From Dokdonella_A ginsengisoli (GTDB lineage Bacteria; Pseudomonadota; Gammaproteobacteria; Xanthomonadales; Rhodanobacteraceae): DNA of 64,000 nucleotides. The notes under the pieces were generated by a model. The model had not been told where the DNA came from and did no database searches. It was given only the letters and a program-made list of their open reading frames with translations. This document shows, piece by piece, positions 54,378 to 62,820 of the stretch (positions within the stretch are counted from its first letter, which is position 1; every line of letters starts with the position of its first letter). The position numbers and the translations under genes were made by a program. The stretch covers positions 310,001 through 374,000 of the forward strand of contig NZ_JBHSHD010000008.1 in the NCBI RefSeq assembly GCF_042652785.1, in the 5' to 3' direction.

Positions 54378-55928
54378 ATGAACAATTTTCTGCCGTGCCT
54401 CGCGCCGTACCGGCGCCGACGACTGGCTGCTGCACTGGCCGGCCTCTCGTTCACGGCGGCGGCCGCGCCGGCAGCCGTGGCCGCCGACCAGCCCTGGGCG
54501 CGACTGCGCAGCGAACCGGTGTGGCCGCTGTTCGGCTCATTGTCCGAACCGGGTCGCCGCCCGGTACCGGCCACGCCGAGCGCGGCCACGCGTATCGTCA
54601 CCAACTGCAGCGACGACGGCCCGGGCTCGCTGCGCGCCACGATCGTCGCAGCCGGCGAGTCGGACACGGTCGATCTCAGCCAGCTGCGGTGCGGCCGCAT
54701 CACGCTCGAAACCGGTGCGATCCCGATCGAGGTCGACAATCTCACGCTGAGGGGCGACGGTCCGGCGCGTACGATCATCGACGGCGGCGACCGCGACCGT
54801 CTGTTCATCCACTACGGATTCGGCACGCTGACGCTGGAGCAGCTGACGGTCAGCGGCGGCTACTACCGTGCCACCGGTCACGACGTGGCCTTCGGCGGCT
54901 GCATCGCCGCACGCAGCTATCTGAGCCTGGATCATGCCGTGGTGCGCGACTGCCGTGCGGTCGGCGTCGGCTCCTACGGTGGCGGCACGTTCTCGTACGC
55001 CCTGCTGATGAAGAACAGCACGATCAGCGGCAATCTCGCCGCCGGTCGGCTCGATCAGGCGACCACCGCCGCGTTCGGCGGCGGCGCCTACGCCTACGTC
55101 GTCTCCATCGCCGACAGCACGATCACCGGCAATCGCGCCGACTATCAGACCACCCCGCCGTTCGACCCTTACGGAATCGGCGGCGGCCTGATGGCGATCA
55201 TCGGCGGCACCATCTACAACTCGACCATCGACTCGAATTTCAGTCAAGGTCGCGGTGGCGGTGTCGCCTCCTTCGTCAATCTCGTCGTATCCAACAGCAC
55301 GATTTCGAGTAACCAAGCCCAAGCCGAATTGGGAGGCGGCCTATTCATGCGCTGGCCCTCGACGCTGCAGCTGGACAACAGCACGATCGCCTTCAATCAC
55401 GCCGGCCTCGACGCTGGCGGCGTCTGGATCAATGCGCCGGGCTCCTATTTCCGCAGCAGCATCGTCTTCGGCAACGTGGTCGACGGCCAGACGAACGGCG
55501 ATACCGGACACGACATCGGCAACGGGGCGAACCCCTCCTCGCCGGCCATGGCGACGACGATCGAGGGCGCTAACAGCCTGATCGGAAGCCATGGTGCCCT
55601 GCTGACCCTGCCCCCCGATACGCTCGACACCGATCCGCAGCTCGGCCCGCTGGCCTCGAACGGCGGCGTGACGCGCACGCACGCCTTGCACCCCGACAGC
55701 CCCGCCGTCGACGCCGGCAGCAATCCCGGCGGACTCGCCTCCGACCAGCGCGGAGGTCCGTTCGCGCGCATCTACGGCGCAGCCGCCGACATCGGCGCCT
55801 ACGAATGGCAGCCGGCCGTGGCCGCTCCGCCCAAGCCGGTGCCGGCTTTTTCCGCCTGGGCCGCCGCAATGCTGACCGCCCTGCTCGGCCTCGCCGCCGG
55901 CAGCCGCAGGGGCCGACGGCGACACTGA
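54378..55928 (+). CDS. Secreted beta-helix protein with IPTL-CTERM-like anchor
   Basis: 516 residues. Signal peptide (to about residue 36), CSDDGPGSLRATI start of a parallel beta-helix region with many NSTISGN/NSTITGN-type rungs (about 70-440), a choice-of-anchor Q-type end (DIGAYEW), and a C-terminal sorting-type tail: PVPAFSAWAAAMLTALLG followed by basic RRGRRRH. The tail resembles IPTL-CTERM, with PAF in place of PTL. It is similar in design to the proteins at 11749-18593. Terminated by the hairpin at 55970. Confidence 0.8.
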   Translation: MNNFLPCLAPYRRRRLAAALAGLSFTAAAAPAAVAADQPWARLRSEPVWPLFGSLSEPGRRPVPATPSAATRIVTNCSDDGPGSLRATIVAAGESDTVDLSQLRCGRITLETGAIPIEVDNLTLRGDGPARTIIDGGDRDRLFIHYGFGTLTLEQLTVSGGYYRATGHDVAFGGCIAARSYLSLDHAVVRDCRAVGVGSYGGGTFSYALLMKNSTISGNLAAGRLDQATTAAFGGGAYAYVVSIADSTITGNRADYQTTPPFDPYGIGGGLMAIIGGTIYNSTIDSNFSQGRGGGVASFVNLVVSNSTISSNQAQAELGGGLFMRWPSTLQLDNSTIAFNHAGLDAGGVWINAPGSYFRSSIVFGNVVDGQTNGDTGHDIGNGANPSSPAMATTIEGANSLIGSHGALLTLPPDTLDTDPQLGPLASNGGVTRTHALHPDSPAVDAGSNPGGLASDQRGGPFARIYGAAADIGAYEWQPAVAAPPKPVPAFSAWAAAMLTALLGLAAGSRRGRRRH

Positions 55929-55969
55929 CGCGCCGCTACACGTTCGCGCAGCGATTCCCGCAAAAAGCA

Positions 55970-56001
55970 AAAGCCCGCCGAGAGGCGGGCTTTCGTTTTT
56001 C
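55970..56001. terminator. Bidirectional intrinsic terminator
   Basis: Stem AAAGCCCGCC / GGCGGGCTTT with GAGA loop; T-runs on both strands (GTTTTT forward, TTTTGCTTTTT reverse). It ends the beta-helix gene on the plus strand and the rplM-rpsI-tRNA transcript on the minus strand. Confidence 0.94.
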
Positions 56002-56039
56002 TTTCCGGGCGCTCGGCAATCGATGCGCCGGACCATGTT

Positions 56040-56114
56040 TGGCAGCCCCGGATGGATTCGAACCACCGAATGCCTGAGTCAGAGTCAGGTGCCTTACCGC
56101 TTGGCGACGGGGCT
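56040..56114 (-). tRNA. tRNA-Gln (anticodon CUG)
   Basis: 75 nt including the encoded CCA. The acceptor stem AGCCCCG/CGGGGCT, a D arm (GCC/GGC), the anticodon stem CCTGA/TCAGG with loop CTCTGAC (anticodon CTG) and the T arm GGTGG-TTCGAAT-CCATC all fold. It lies 12 nt after rpsI, on the same strand, and is probably cut from the ribosomal protein transcript. Confidence 0.95.
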
Positions 56115-56126
56115 GTGGCTGACAGT

Positions 56127-56519
56127 TTAGCGCTTGGAGTACTGCGTGGCGCGACGCGCCTTGTGCAGACCGACCTTCTTGCGCTCGACCTCGCGCGCGT
56201 CACGGGTCATGAACCCGGCACGGCGCAGCGGCGACTTGAGGGTCTCGTCGTACTCGACCAGCGCACGCGCGATACCGAGGCGGATCGCACCGGCCTGGCC
56301 GGTCATGCCACCACCCTCGACCGTGACCAGCACGTCGAACTTGTCCTGGTTCTGGGTCAGCTCGAGCGGCTGGCGCACGATCATGCGCGAGGTCTCGCGA
56401 CCGAAGAACTCGTCCAGCGGCTTGCCGTTGACGACGATGCTGCCGCTGCCCTTGCGCAGGAACACGCGCGCAGCGGAGGACTTGCGACGACCCGTACCGT
56501 AGTTCTGTTGAATGGCCAT
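56127..56519 (-). CDS. rpsI: 30S ribosomal protein S9
   Basis: 130 residues, full length: QNYGTGRRKSSAARVFL at the N-terminus and the C-terminal KKVGLHKARRATQYSKR that contacts the P-site tRNA. Follows rplM by 52 nt. Confidence 0.98.
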   Translation of the reverse strand: MAIQQNYGTGRRKSSAARVFLRKGSGSIVVNGKPLDEFFGRETSRMIVRQPLELTQNQDKFDVLVTVEGGGMTGQAGAIRLGIARALVEYDETLKSPLRRAGFMTRDAREVERKKVGLHKARRATQYSKR

Positions 56520-56571
56520 GTGCTTGATCTGCTTGATGATGGAAAGTCCGTGCGGGATCGCCCGGGCTCTC

Positions 56572-57006
56572 TTACGCGTCGATGTTCAGGACTTGCGGCT
56601 GCTGCGCCGCATGCGGATGGTTGGCGCCGGCGTAGACCTTGAGCTTGCGGTACATCGCGCGACCGAGCGGATTCTTCGGCAGCATGCCCTTGACGCCGAT
56701 CTCGATGACACGCTCGGGATGCTTGGCCAGCATGTCCTTCAGCGAGGTCGTCTTGAGGTTGCCGATGTGGCCGGTGAAACGATGGTAGTTCTTGTCGTCG
56801 AGCTTCTTGCCGGTGACCGCGACCTTTTCGGCGTTGATCACGACGAGGTAGTCGCCGGTGTCCACGTGCGGCGTATAGACCGTCTTGTGCTTGCCGCGCA
56901 GGCGGTGCGCGAGTTCGGTGCACAGGCGGCCGAGCGTCTTGTCGGTGGCGTCGACGACGTACCAATCACGCTTGACGGTTTCAGCATTGGCGCTGATCGT
57001 TTTCAT
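56572..57006 (-). CDS. rplM: 50S ribosomal protein L13
   Basis: 144 residues: RDWYVVDATDKTLGRLCTEL and YHRFTGHIGNLK. First gene of the rplM-rpsI operon, which in other bacteria is controlled by a leader element bound by L13. Confidence 0.98.
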   Translation of the reverse strand: MKTISANAETVKRDWYVVDATDKTLGRLCTELAHRLRGKHKTVYTPHVDTGDYLVVINAEKVAVTGKKLDDKNYHRFTGHIGNLKTTSLKDMLAKHPERVIEIGVKGMLPKNPLGRAMYRKLKVYAGANHPHAAQQPQVLNIDA

Positions 57007-57065
57007 ATCCGGAAGACTCTGGTTCGGCCCCTGCGCAAGCGGGCCCGGCGAAATGAGGGCGCGGG

Positions 57066-57094
57066 AGAATAGCGGAAGAGTGCCGGTCTGGCAA
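57066..57094 (-). promoter_or_regulatory. Sigma-70 promoter of rplM-rpsI
   Basis: On the minus strand TTGCCA (57094-57089) and TATTCT (57071-57066) are separated by 17 bp. They lie about 60 nt upstream of the rplM start, leaving room for a regulatory leader. Confidence 0.75.
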
Positions 57095-57131
57095 CCCCGC
57101 GCACCCGTCCGGTGAAGCAGGCGATGCTAGC

Positions 57132-58376
57132 ATGAAACCCATGCCCGGCGCTCCCACGCTTCCCTCCGCCCTCGACTCGCGCCTGCTCGCCCTGACCGAC
57201 CAGTGCGTGATGTGCGGCCTGTGCCTGCCGCATTGCCCGACCTACCGGGTCGAGGCGACCGAGGCCGAATCGCCGCGCGGCCGCATCGCCCTGGCGCGCG
57301 GCCTGGCCCTGGGCACGCTGGACCCCGGCCCGCTCGCCTTGGCCCATCTCGACCACTGCCTGGGCTGCCTGTCGTGCCAGAAGGTCTGCCCCTCGCAGGT
57401 GCAATACGACCGGATTCTCGTCGACACCCGCGCCGCCCTGCGCGACCGGCGGCCGGCGCCCGGCCGGATCCGGCGCTGGCTGCAGGATCCGCGTCTCGCG
57501 ACCCGGCTCGCCCGCCTCGGCGCCGCGCTGCGCACGGACCGCTGGCTTCCGCGGCTGGCGCGGCTGCTTCCGAAGGCATCGCCGCTGCGGCGGCTGGCGC
57601 AGGCGCAGCCGGCCCCGCCGCCGCGCCCGAGGCTCGGTTCCGCACGTCCCGGGCCGGCGACTCGCGGTCGCGTCGCGCTGTTCCGCGGCTGCGTCGCCAG
57701 CGTCCACGACCGCGATACGTTCGCCGCTGCGCACGTCCTGCTCGAAGCGCTGGGCTACGAGGTCGTGGCGACCTCCTCCGACGCCTGCTGCGGCGCGCTG
57801 CAGCGCCACGCCGGCGACCTCGAAGGCGCGGCCGCGCAGGCGGCGGCATTGCGTGTGGAGCTGCAGCGCAGCGGCGCCGAGGTCGTGCTGGTCAGCGCCA
57901 GCGGCTGCTACGCCGACCTGCGCGATCAGGTCCTGGGCGAGGCGGGGCCGATGCCTGTACGCGACATCCACGCCTTCCTCGCCGCCGACGCCGGCTTCGC
58001 GGCCCTGCGCTTCCGCCCGCTGGCCGCGCGCGCCGCGCTGCACCTGCCGTGCAGCCAGGTCAACGTCGTCGGCGAGACCGCGGCGATCCGCGCCGTGCTG
58101 GCGCGGATCCCGGACCTCGCCGTGTTGCCGCTGCCGGAACAGCCGCGCTGCTGCGGCGCCGCGGGCAGCTATTTCCTCGAATTTCCGGACATCGCCGACC
58201 GCCTGCGCGAGGAAAAGCTCGATCAGGCCGCCGCGCTGCGTCCGGACCTCATCCTGACCACCAACATCGGCTGCCGCATGCATCTGGGCATCGGCCTGCG
58301 CGAACGCGCCGCACCGACCCGGGTACGGCATCCGCTGGTGCTGCTGGCCGAACAGCTGGACAATCAGGCGTCATGA
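57132..58376 (+). CDS. (Fe-S)-binding oxidoreductase, GlcF/GlpC-like
   Basis: 414 residues. Two [4Fe-4S] ferredoxin-type motifs at the N-terminus (CVMCGLCLPHCP, CLGCLSCQKVCP) and two CCG (DUF224) domains (CCGALQRHAGD, CCGAAGSYFLEFP). This is the pattern of the iron-sulfur subunit of glycolate oxidase and related quinone-linked dehydrogenases. No GlcD/E or GlpA partner is in the window, so the substrate is open. The stop overlaps the coq7 start (ATGA). Confidence 0.88.
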   Translation: MKPMPGAPTLPSALDSRLLALTDQCVMCGLCLPHCPTYRVEATEAESPRGRIALARGLALGTLDPGPLALAHLDHCLGCLSCQKVCPSQVQYDRILVDTRAALRDRRPAPGRIRRWLQDPRLATRLARLGAALRTDRWLPRLARLLPKASPLRRLAQAQPAPPPRPRLGSARPGPATRGRVALFRGCVASVHDRDTFAAAHVLLEALGYEVVATSSDACCGALQRHAGDLEGAAAQAAALRVELQRSGAEVVLVSASGCYADLRDQVLGEAGPMPVRDIHAFLAADAGFAALRFRPLAARAALHLPCSQVNVVGETAAIRAVLARIPDLAVLPLPEQPRCCGAAGSYFLEFPDIADRLREEKLDQAAALRPDLILTTNIGCRMHLGIGLRERAAPTRVRHPLVLLAEQLDNQAS

Positions 58377-59017
58377 CCTCACGCCTCCTGTCCCCGCTCG
58401 ACCGCGTCCTCATCGAAGTCGAGCGCGCCCTGGAAACCATCTTCGTCGCCACTCCCGCGGCGTCCCAGCCGTCCCCGGCCGGCGATACGCCGGACGGCGA
58501 ACTGGACGACGCGGCACGGCGCCACGCCGCCGGCCTGATGCGCGTGAACCACGTTGGCGAGGTCTGCGCGCAGGCGCTGTACTTCGGCCAGGCCGCCGTC
58601 GCGCGCGAGGATTCGATGCGCGTGCAGATGCTCGCCGCGGCGGCCGAGGAAACCGACCATCTGGCCTGGTGCGGCGAGCGCCTGGAAGAACTCGACAGCC
58701 GGCCGAGCTTGCTCAACCCGCTGTGGTACGCCGGCGCCTACGCGATCGGCGCGGTGGCCGGCCTGGTCGGCGACCGCCTCAGCCTGGGCTTCGTCGTCGA
58801 GACCGAGCGGCAGGTCGAGGCGCACCTGGGCGAACACCTGGAAACCCTGCCGCCGGGCGACGAGCGCAGCCGCGCGATCGTGCGGCGCATGAAGGACGAC
58901 GAGGCGCGGCATGCGGACAACGCGCTCGCCGCCGGCGCCCGCCTCCTGCCGCAACCGATTCCGACGCTGATGCGTTTCGCGTCCAATGTCATGAAGACGG
59001 TGGCGTATCGCGTGTAA
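58373..59017 (+). CDS. coq7: 3-demethoxyubiquinol 3-hydroxylase
   Basis: 214 residues, a di-iron hydroxylase of ubiquinone synthesis. Ligands: Glu in RVNHVGE, ExxH in EETDHLAW, Glu in FVVETERQVEAH and ExxH in DDEARHADN. Coupled to the preceding Fe-S gene by a 4-nt overlap. Confidence 0.95.
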   Translation: MTSRLLSPLDRVLIEVERALETIFVATPAASQPSPAGDTPDGELDDAARRHAAGLMRVNHVGEVCAQALYFGQAAVAREDSMRVQMLAAAAEETDHLAWCGERLEELDSRPSLLNPLWYAGAYAIGAVAGLVGDRLSLGFVVETERQVEAHLGEHLETLPPGDERSRAIVRRMKDDEARHADNALAAGARLLPQPIPTLMRFASNVMKTVAYRV

Positions 59018-59104
59018 GGGCTGAGGGCTGAGGGCTGAGGGCTGGAGAAGCGAAGCATGCACGTTGCGGCTTTCAGCCTTCAGCCCTGCGCCCTCGGCCC
59101 TCGC
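59017..59104. repeat. GGGCTGA-family inverted repeat between coq7 and speD
   Basis: Left arm of AGGGCTG repeats (59017-59046) and right arm of CAGCC/CCCTCGGCCC repeats (59073-59104). It sits between convergent genes and could form a long hairpin. Confidence 0.75.
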
Positions 59105-59105
59105 G

Positions 59106-59891
59106 TCACATCAGATTGCGCCCGTGGAACAGCTCCTCGATCTCGCGCTTGAGCAGCTGCTCGATGCGCTGGCGCTCCTTGAACGACAGGTCGTCGGCCT
59201 GCGCCTCGAACAGGTAGGTGTCGAGGTCGAAGTCCTTCACGTGCATCTTCGTGTGGAAGATGTTTTCCTGATAGACGTTGACGTCGAACATCTCGTACTT
59301 CTGGCGGATGTGCTTGGCCAGATAGTCCTGGATCGAGTTGATCTTGTGGTCGATGTAGTGCTTGCGCCCCTTCACGTCGCGCGTGAAGCCGCGCACGCGG
59401 TAGTCCATCGTGACGATGTCCGATTCGAAGCTGTCGATCAGATAGTTCAGCGCGCGCAGCGGCGAGATCACGCCGCAGGTGGCCACGTCGATGTCGGCGC
59501 GGAACGTGGCGATGCCGTTGTGCGGGTGCGTCTCCGGATAGGTGTGCACCGTGATGTGGCTCTTGTCCAGGTGCGCGACCACCGCGTCGGAGATCATGTC
59601 CTTGCCGAGCTTGTCCACGATCGGATGCTCGGAGATCAGGATCGTCACCGAGGCGCCCTGCGGATCGTAGTCCTGGCGCGCGATGTTGAGGATGTTCGCG
59701 CCGATGATCTCGGCCACGTCGGACAGGATCTGGGTCAGGCGATCGGCGTCGTACTGCTCGTCGATGTATTCGATGTAGCGCTGGCGCTGCTCCTCCGACA
59801 CTGCGTAACAGATGTCGTAGATGTTGAAGCTGAGCGCCTTCGTGAGATTGTTGAAACCCTGCAGCTGCAGGCGCGGAATGGGCTTGACCAC
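59106..59891 (-). CDS. speD: S-adenosylmethionine decarboxylase proenzyme
   Basis: 261 residues of the E. coli-type (class 1) proenzyme. The self-cleavage site is Lys110-Ser111 in HLDKSHITVHTYPE; cleavage turns Ser111 into the pyruvoyl cofactor. It makes decarboxylated SAM for spermidine synthesis. Divergent from clp, as in Xanthomonas. Confidence 0.97.
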   Translation of the reverse strand: MVKPIPRLQLQGFNNLTKALSFNIYDICYAVSEEQRQRYIEYIDEQYDADRLTQILSDVAEIIGANILNIARQDYDPQGASVTILISEHPIVDKLGKDMISDAVVAHLDKSHITVHTYPETHPHNGIATFRADIDVATCGVISPLRALNYLIDSFESDIVTMDYRVRGFTRDVKGRKHYIDHKINSIQDYLAKHIRQKYEMFDVNVYQENIFHTKMHVKDFDLDTYLFEAQADDLSFKERQRIEQLLKREIEELFHGRNLM

Positions 59892-60195
59892 GGCGGTTTA
59901 CCTGAAGGACGGGCGGCGGCTCGGAGGGCGCGGATTATGGGCCAAGCGGCCGCGCGAAGAAACCGATGCTGGCGGCGCTTGCTTTCAGTTTCCTTACAGC
60001 GGCCGCGGCGGCCGGCGGGGAAATGTGTCTGCGTGCACACAACGTCGATTGATTCGCCCCCCGAGGTGCGACGCGTCCGCGAATATGCAATAAGATGCAG
60101 GGACGTCCACTCACGCCGGGCCTCGCAAACGTCGGGACTTCCCGCGTTCCGGAGTGACGCGGTGCAGATCGCGGAGGGGCGCTAAGGGGACATTG
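59892..60195. promoter_or_regulatory. Divergent speD/clp control region with CRP-like site
   Basis: 304 bp without a gene. At 60024-60039, TGTGTCTGCGTGCACA fits the CRP half-sites TGTGA-N6-TCACA with one mismatch in each. A possible -10, TAAGAT, lies at 60091-60096. Clp autoregulation is a reasonable guess only. No other sites were recognised. Confidence 0.4.
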
Positions 60196-60909
60196 GTGGA
60201 AGCACAGGGCAAGATCGCTGATTTTCGTTATACCTTGCAGCGCGAGATCAACCGGGTGCAGGCGCCTCCCATGCTGACCCCGGATCGCAACGCGATCGAG
60301 CGTTTCCTCGCCGCCTGCCATCGCCGACGCTATGCCAGCAAGACCGCGATCATCCGGCCTGGCGATTCGGCCAACATCCTCTACTACGTCATAGACGGTT
60401 CCCTGACCGTCTCGTCGGAGGACGAGGAAGGCCGCGAACTGATCCTCGCCTACCTCAATCGAGGCGAGTTCATCGGCGAGATGGGCCTGTTCGTCGAGAC
60501 GCCGCGCCGCGAGGTCATGGTGCGCACCCGCACGCCGTGCGAACTGGCCGAGATCGGCTACGAGCGCATGTTCAGCCTGTTCGAAGGTCCGCTGCGCGAC
60601 GAGTGTCCGAAGATCCTGTTCGCGATCGGTTCGCAGCTGACCAACCGTCTGCTGCACACCTCGCGCAAGGTCAGCCGGCTCGCCTTCATGGACGTGACCG
60701 GCCGCGTCGCCAAGACGCTGATCGACCTGACCGACGAGCCGGACGCGATGACGCATCCGAACGGCAAGCAGATCCGCATCTCGCGCCAGGAAATCAGCCG
60801 CATCGTCGGCTGCTCGCGCGAGATGGTCGGGCGCGTGCTCAAGCAGCTCGAGGAGCAGGGCATGATCAGCGTGTCCGGCAAGACCATCGTCGTGCTCGGC
60901 TCGCACTAG
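60196..60909 (+). CDS. clp: CRP-family global regulator Clp
   Basis: 237 residues: a cyclic nucleotide-binding domain (about 20-140; YVIDGSLTVSSEDEEGREL, GEFIGEMGLF) and a Crp-type HTH (about 165-235; ISRQEISRIVGCSREMVGRV). In Xanthomonas, Clp is a transcription activator of secreted enzyme and EPS genes and is inhibited by c-di-GMP. The start is GTG 60196 behind AGGGGA; an in-frame TTG is 3 nt upstream. The neighbours match Xanthomonas gene order. Confidence 0.94.
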   Translation: MEAQGKIADFRYTLQREINRVQAPPMLTPDRNAIERFLAACHRRRYASKTAIIRPGDSANILYYVIDGSLTVSSEDEEGRELILAYLNRGEFIGEMGLFVETPRREVMVRTRTPCELAEIGYERMFSLFEGPLRDECPKILFAIGSQLTNRLLHTSRKVSRLAFMDVTGRVAKTLIDLTDEPDAMTHPNGKQIRISRQEISRIVGCSREMVGRVLKQLEEQGMISVSGKTIVVLGSH

Positions 60910-60951
60910 CCGGCACGCAAGGGCAGGAGCCCGCACGACCTCATCGACGTC

Positions 60952-60971
60952 ATGCCCGCGAACGCGGGCAT
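60952..60971. repeat. Short palindrome ATGCCCGCG/CGCGGGCAT
   Basis: A 9-bp perfect stem with AA loop in a gap between convergent clp and the MarR-GNAT gene, preceded by GTC. It is a short relative of the repeat at 4674-4759. Confidence 0.55.
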
Positions 60972-61065
60972 CCCTTGCAGCGGCGACCCGACCGCCCGTC
61001 CTGCGCCCGCCGAGACGGACACTCGCCGGATCCATGAGTTTTTCACGCGCCTGCCGATACGCAGA

Positions 61066-62040
61066 CTATCGTTTGCGCGCGGCGCGACGCTCCGGCTCGT
61101 AGACCATGTAGACGTCCGCGCGACGGTAATGGCTGCCCGGCCGCGGCGCCGGCCGGTGCGCGAAGCCGGCGCTTTCGTACAGCGCGAGCGCCGGCTTGAG
61201 GCGCGAATTGGATTCCAGGAACAAGGTCGTGCCGCGCCGGCGCCGGTATTCGGCGAGCGCGGCATCGAGCAGCTTGCGCCCGGCGCCGTAGCCACGAAAA
61301 CCGCTCTCCACCGCCATCTTCGACAGCTCGTAGACGCCGGGCGCCTCCTTCAGCAGCGCGCAGGTGCCGACGATCTCGCCGTCCAGCTCGGCGAACACGA
61401 TCGCACCGCCCGGGTCGAGCACGTGCTGCTGCGGCCGCGCCAGCATCTCGCGATCCACCGCCTCGACCGCGAACCAGCGCTCCAGCCATTCGAGGTTGAT
61501 GCGCTCGAAATGCGGCGCCCATTCGGGCCGGTACGGCAGCACGCGGATCTGCGCGGCCAACAGGCGGTCGCGCTGCACCAGGATCTCCGCCTCGACGCGG
61601 CCGCTGGCGAGGTCGGTCTCGAAGCCGGCCAGCGCGTCGAGCAGGCCGCCGGAAGCGCGCCGCCCCGCCGCCTGCGCGCCGCGCCGGATCGCGCACCAGA
61701 CCGGGCCGAGACGGTCGAGCTCGGCTTCCGCCTTCGCACTGAGTTCGAGCATGCTGCGGCGCGCATCGGCACGATCGGTGCGCCGCGTTATCCAGCCCGC
61801 CGCGCGCAGCTTCGTCGCCAGCTGGCTGACCGCCGGATGCGTCTGCCCGATCGCCGCCGCGATCTCGGTCACGCCGGCCGGCCCCTTCACCTGCAGGTAG
61901 CGCAGCACCGGGAACCAGTGTGCGTCGAGATTCACGCCGCTGGCGCGATAGGTCGCGTTCGCGACCGCGTACAGGCTCTCGCTGATCGCCTTGAAGCGGC
62001 TGCCGAGCGCGAGTTCGTTCTGGCTGTGCAGGAAGTTCAT
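61066..62040 (-). CDS. MarR-type HTH fused to GNAT acetyltransferase
   Basis: 324 residues. N-terminal MarR winged-helix (about 1-140; GVTEIAAAIGQTHPAVSQLA, RRTDRADARRS) and C-terminal GNAT domain (about 165-315; AIVFAELDGEIVGTCALLK, SKMAVESGFRGYGAGRKLL). The acetyl-CoA motif R/Q-x-x-G-x-A/G is RGYGAGRKL. The fusion is widespread in proteobacteria. A near-perfect inverted repeat directly ahead of ATG 62040 suggests autoregulation. Confidence 0.88.
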   Translation of the reverse strand: MNFLHSQNELALGSRFKAISESLYAVANATYRASGVNLDAHWFPVLRYLQVKGPAGVTEIAAAIGQTHPAVSQLATKLRAAGWITRRTDRADARRSMLELSAKAEAELDRLGPVWCAIRRGAQAAGRRASGGLLDALAGFETDLASGRVEAEILVQRDRLLAAQIRVLPYRPEWAPHFERINLEWLERWFAVEAVDREMLARPQQHVLDPGGAIVFAELDGEIVGTCALLKEAPGVYELSKMAVESGFRGYGAGRKLLDAALAEYRRRRGTTLFLESNSRLKPALALYESAGFAHRPAPRPGSHYRRADVYMVYEPERRAARKR

Positions 62041-62042
62041 AG

Positions 62043-62066
62043 GTAAGCACTTACGAAAATGCTTAC
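62043..62066 (-). promoter_or_regulatory. Inverted repeat operator candidate ahead of MarR-GNAT gene
   Basis: GTAAGCA and TGCTTAC are separated by 10 bp, and an internal GTAAG/CTTAC palindrome shares the left half. The site begins 3 nt from the ATG and overlaps the ribosome-binding region, so MarR binding there would block expression. Confidence 0.6.
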
Positions 62067-62102
62067 GCTAACCTCGGCGGCGGCGCGACGCAAGCCGCCG
62101 CG

Positions 62103-62783
62103 CTACCACTGGACGACGGAAAGCCGGCGGCCGAGCCGCGCCGACACGCGCGCCAGCGTCGTGCGGTCCGGGTTGACCAGAACGGCTTCGCGCGCGGCGG
62201 CGAGGATCGGCAGGTCGTGGTGCGAATCACTGTACACGCGCTCCCACGGCGGCCGGATGCCGTGCACGGCGAGACGGTGCGCCTTGCGCAAATGGATGTT
62301 GTGCTGCGCCAGGCGCATGCCCAGCCGCCCCCGCACGAAGGTCGAGCCGAGCACTTCGACGCCGGCAAAGCCGAGTTCGTCGAGGATCGCGCGCGCCAGC
62401 GTCTGCTCGCAGCCGGTGACGACGAGCACGCGGTCGCCGGCGTGACGATGCGCATTCAGCGCGGAGCAGGCCGCGCGCACGACGTTGCGTGCATCACGCG
62501 CGAAGGTCCGGCCGAACGCCTGCGCCAGCACGCGGTAGCGGTCCTCGCCGATACCGGCGAAGGCCCAGCCGACCACCGCGCGCAGGACGCGGCGGCGGCC
62601 GCCGCGCGTCGCCGCCATCGCGAGCAGGAACGGCGCGGCCGGCAGCAGCGCGACGGCGCGCCACCAGGCGCGCACGTAGCGCTCGCGCACGAAGCGCGCG
62701 AACGAGTCGCCGCGCACGATCACGCCGTCGAAATCGAACAGCACGACGCGCGGCGGCGCGCCGGCGACGGTCGGATCGGTCAT
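62103..62783 (-). CDS. HAD-superfamily phosphatase (HAD-IB, phosphoserine phosphatase-like)
   Basis: 226 residues. HAD motif I FDFDGVIVRGDS, motif II VVTGCEQ with its Thr, motif III Lys in the KAHRLAVHG segment or nearby, and motif IV YSDSHHDLPIL. HAD-IB hydrolases include SerB-type phosphatases. Substrate not assigned. Its place between clp and trpC is as in Xanthomonas. Confidence 0.86.
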   Translation of the reverse strand: MTDPTVAGAPPRVVLFDFDGVIVRGDSFARFVRERYVRAWWRAVALLPAAPFLLAMAATRGGRRRVLRAVVGWAFAGIGEDRYRVLAQAFGRTFARDARNVVRAACSALNAHRHAGDRVLVVTGCEQTLARAILDELGFAGVEVLGSTFVRGRLGMRLAQHNIHLRKAHRLAVHGIRPPWERVYSDSHHDLPILAAAREAVLVNPDRTTLARVSARLGRRLSVVQW

Positions 62784-62820
62784 GCCCCGGGAGACGGCCT
62801 GCGGCGAACGCGCGCCGCGC

